NCBI RefSeq assembly: GCF_025751585.1
Contig: NZ_JAOWKX010000013.1
Span: 1-45,401, forward strand
Reading direction: 5' to 3'
Source: Fluctibacter corallii
GTDB taxonomy: Bacteria > Pseudomonadota > Gammaproteobacteria > Enterobacterales > Alteromonadaceae
Length of the DNA stretch: 45,401 nucleotides
Of this stretch, positions 44,642-45,401 are shown one piece after another. Position numbers and translations under genes: made by a program. The notes beneath the pieces were generated by a model, which was given only the letters and a program-made list of their open reading frames with translations, was not told where the DNA came from and made no database searches. Within the stretch, counting starts at the first letter, position 1, and each line of letters begins with the position of its first letter.

Positions 44642-44854
44642 TTATAGAACAATAACGTTCGCAGCTTGAGGGCCTTTATTTCCCTGCTCTACGTCAAACT
44701 GTACGTTTTGGCCTTCAACCAACGTTTTGTAACCTTCAGACGCGATAGAACGGAAATGAACGAAAACGTCTTTGCCACCTTCTGATGGAGTTAAGAAACC
44801 AAAACCTTTATCTTCGTTGAACCATTTAACAACGCCAGTCATTGAATTTGACAT
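44642..44854 (-). CDS. Cold-shock protein of the CspA family
   Basis: 70-residue OB-fold RNA chaperone. [20 protein letters not shown] contains RNP1 (KGFGF, about 16-20), and VFVHFRSI carries RNP2 (about 30-34). The length and the C-terminal [15 protein letters not shown] are those of CspA-type proteins. It may function in cold or in stationary phase. The long AT-rich region upstream would be its leader. The neighbouring IS4-like end is 427 bp upstream. Confidence 0.96.
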   Translation of the reverse strand: MSNSMTGVVKWFNEDKGFGFLTPSEGGKDVFVHFRSIASEGYKTLVEGQNVQFDVEQGNKGPQAANVIVL

Positions 44855-45280
44855 GTAATAAACCTCTAATAAATTATAAACTTTTAGTGATAACTCACTA
44901 TATTTTCTATAGAAATTACGTAACTAGGTATGAGCGATTGTAGATTTATAACTTATTCGAGACAGAAAAGGTAAGAAAATACAGAGCAAAACATCAGTAA
45001 TACAAACGCCTATAGACGCCGACACCATACAGGCATTTGTTCCAATTGTCTATATTTAATTCAATTACATGCTTTTGGCTCAGCTTCGCATAGACGCCCA
45101 ATTGCTCGCGCTTATCGCTAAGCAAGTGCCTTCGCACGTATCGGTGAGCCGACAGAGAAGCTTTCTTGCAGTCAAACTACTTTATAGAATCCACTCGACA
45201 TTGAATGCACAACCTGTGGGTGTCCAATGCATTTCTACAAGAATTTCTTAAGCCTTAAACAAAAAACCCGGCCTAAGCCG
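44855..45280 (-). promoter_or_regulatory. Probable csp leader and promoter region, up to the IS4-like end
   Basis: A 426-bp AT-rich gap without a gene. The 200 bp next to csp resemble the long 5' leaders of cold-shock genes, but no cold-box was matched. An intergenic TGGGTGTCC word (45217-45225) lies between AATGCA and TGCATT arms. The frame at 45069-45251 (plus) has no support. Confidence 0.45.
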
Positions 45281-45310
45281 TAATGCCAGTCAGTTAAGCT
45301 GACTGGCATT
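45281..45310. repeat. Terminal repeat of the IS4-like element with internal hairpin
   Basis: AATGCCAGTCAG (45282-45293) and CTGACTGGCATT (45299-45310) are perfect 12-bp arms around TTAAG, followed on the + strand by T3CT5. The hairpin is at the same time the IS end, the final codons of the transposase and a possible + strand terminator. Confidence 0.75.
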
Positions 45311-45401
45311 TTTCTTTTTAGGATATTTGCTTGGCTTTGCCCTCACCGCTCTTGGATATACTCTATCAGGCCGCTTGTCTGGTAAGACACATAGTCTAAG
45401 A
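45290..45401 (-). CDS. IS4-family transposase, C-terminal 36 residues only
   Basis: The minus strand reads an open frame from the right edge to TGA at 45290-45292. Its end includes RPDRVYPRAVRAKPSKYPKKKN, similar to the RPxRxYPRAVKIKMSKYxxK ending of IS4-family transposases. The rest, with the DDE catalytic residues, lies outside the window. The stop lies within the terminal repeat, as expected for compact IS elements. Confidence 0.75.
   Translation of the reverse strand, partial: LRLCVLPDKRPDRVYPRAVRAKPSKYPKKKNASQLN

Larger units (their letters stand above)
45281..45401 (-). mobile_element. End of an IS4-like insertion sequence, cut by window edge
   Basis: The sequence beginning TAATGCCAGTCAGTTAAG at 45281 closely resembles the terminal inverted repeat of IS4 (TAATGCCGATCAGTTAAG). 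It overlaps the 3' end of a transposase frame reading out of the window. The other end and any target-site duplication are outside the window. Confidence 0.75.

Noticed and set aside
310..45225. TGGGTGTCY as KOPS, E. coli Chi or Pasteurellaceae uptake word
   Set aside because: The sequence does not match GGGNAGGG, GCTGGTGG or AAGTGCGGT. A similar role by a different word remains possible and is left as a hypothesis.
45069..45251. 60-codon frame on + strand upstream of the IS end
   Set aside because: It lies in the presumed csp upstream region, has no ribosome-binding site and includes the repeat word.

Overview
The window looks like core chromosome of a marine gammaproteobacterium of the Alteromonadales, most likely an Alteromonas/Glaciecola-type Alteromonadaceae. 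This rests on protein resemblance and on gammaproteobacterial gene order: nnr-tsaE-amiB-mutL-miaA-hfq-hflX-hflK-hflC, and the hemE/nudC/rsd neighbourhood. Base composition is moderate and nearly all genes are intact. No rRNA, tRNA, CRISPR array or prophage was seen. Both ends of the window are cut through transposases: a REP-associated tyrosine transposase (RAYT) at 1-232 and the end of an IS4-like element at 45281-45401.

Layout. 1-4.8 kb: RAYT, ubiG, a DUF2237 protein, a DUF4112 protein, hemH and an AbgT-family transporter. 4.9-11.4 kb: an accessory acyl-CoA/2-oxoacid region with a FabD-like acyltransferase, a fused E1 alpha/beta dehydrogenase, glutaryl-CoA dehydrogenase with a divergent LysR regulator, and a HutC-type GntR regulator. 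11.5-22.6 kb: the long minus-strand superoperon for tRNA modification (tsaE, miaA), mismatch repair (mutL), cell-wall amidase (amiB), NAD(P)HX repair (nnr), Hfq, HflX and the HflKC complex, with queG divergent. 22.6-26.7 kb: an anchored hypothetical protein, hemE, an apparent small RNA, nudC, rsd and zur. 26.9-29.1 kb: cheX, a YjbQ-family gene and a TSP3-repeat OmpA-like protein. 29.2-35.3 kb: mgtE, an MgtE-like soluble protein and an MscS-type channel in one operon, then a 7TMR-DISM/GGDEF/EAL protein. 35.4-39.1 kb: dnaB and an ECF sigma/anti-sigma/DUF4097 operon. 39.2-44.2 kb: MOSC protein, DUF1508, tpm, DUF2798, LysR, and a CPA1 antiporter with an RCK-like tail. 44.6-45.4 kb: a cold-shock protein and the IS4-like end.

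The strongest unexplained signal is a short word, TGGGTGTCY. I count 18 exact copies, plus one AGGGTGTCT, in 45 kb, where fewer than one would be expected by chance. Sixteen of the nineteen are on the + strand. They occur inside unrelated genes in all three reading frames (as RHP, DT[HQL] or ETP), twice in the MutL linker, and as a triplet beside small hairpins just upstream of the GntR gene. One copy lies about 80 bp upstream of the RAYT. It could be a RAYT-linked repeat, or a Chi-, uptake- or segregation-type genomic word; the sequence alone does not decide.

Other points of interest are an orphan promoter-to-terminator small RNA between hemE and nudC, a FabD-like protein lacking the malonate-binding arginine and co-transcribed with an E1 that has no E2/E3 nearby, and an ECF operon whose output looks like a VNG-repeat beta-solenoid.
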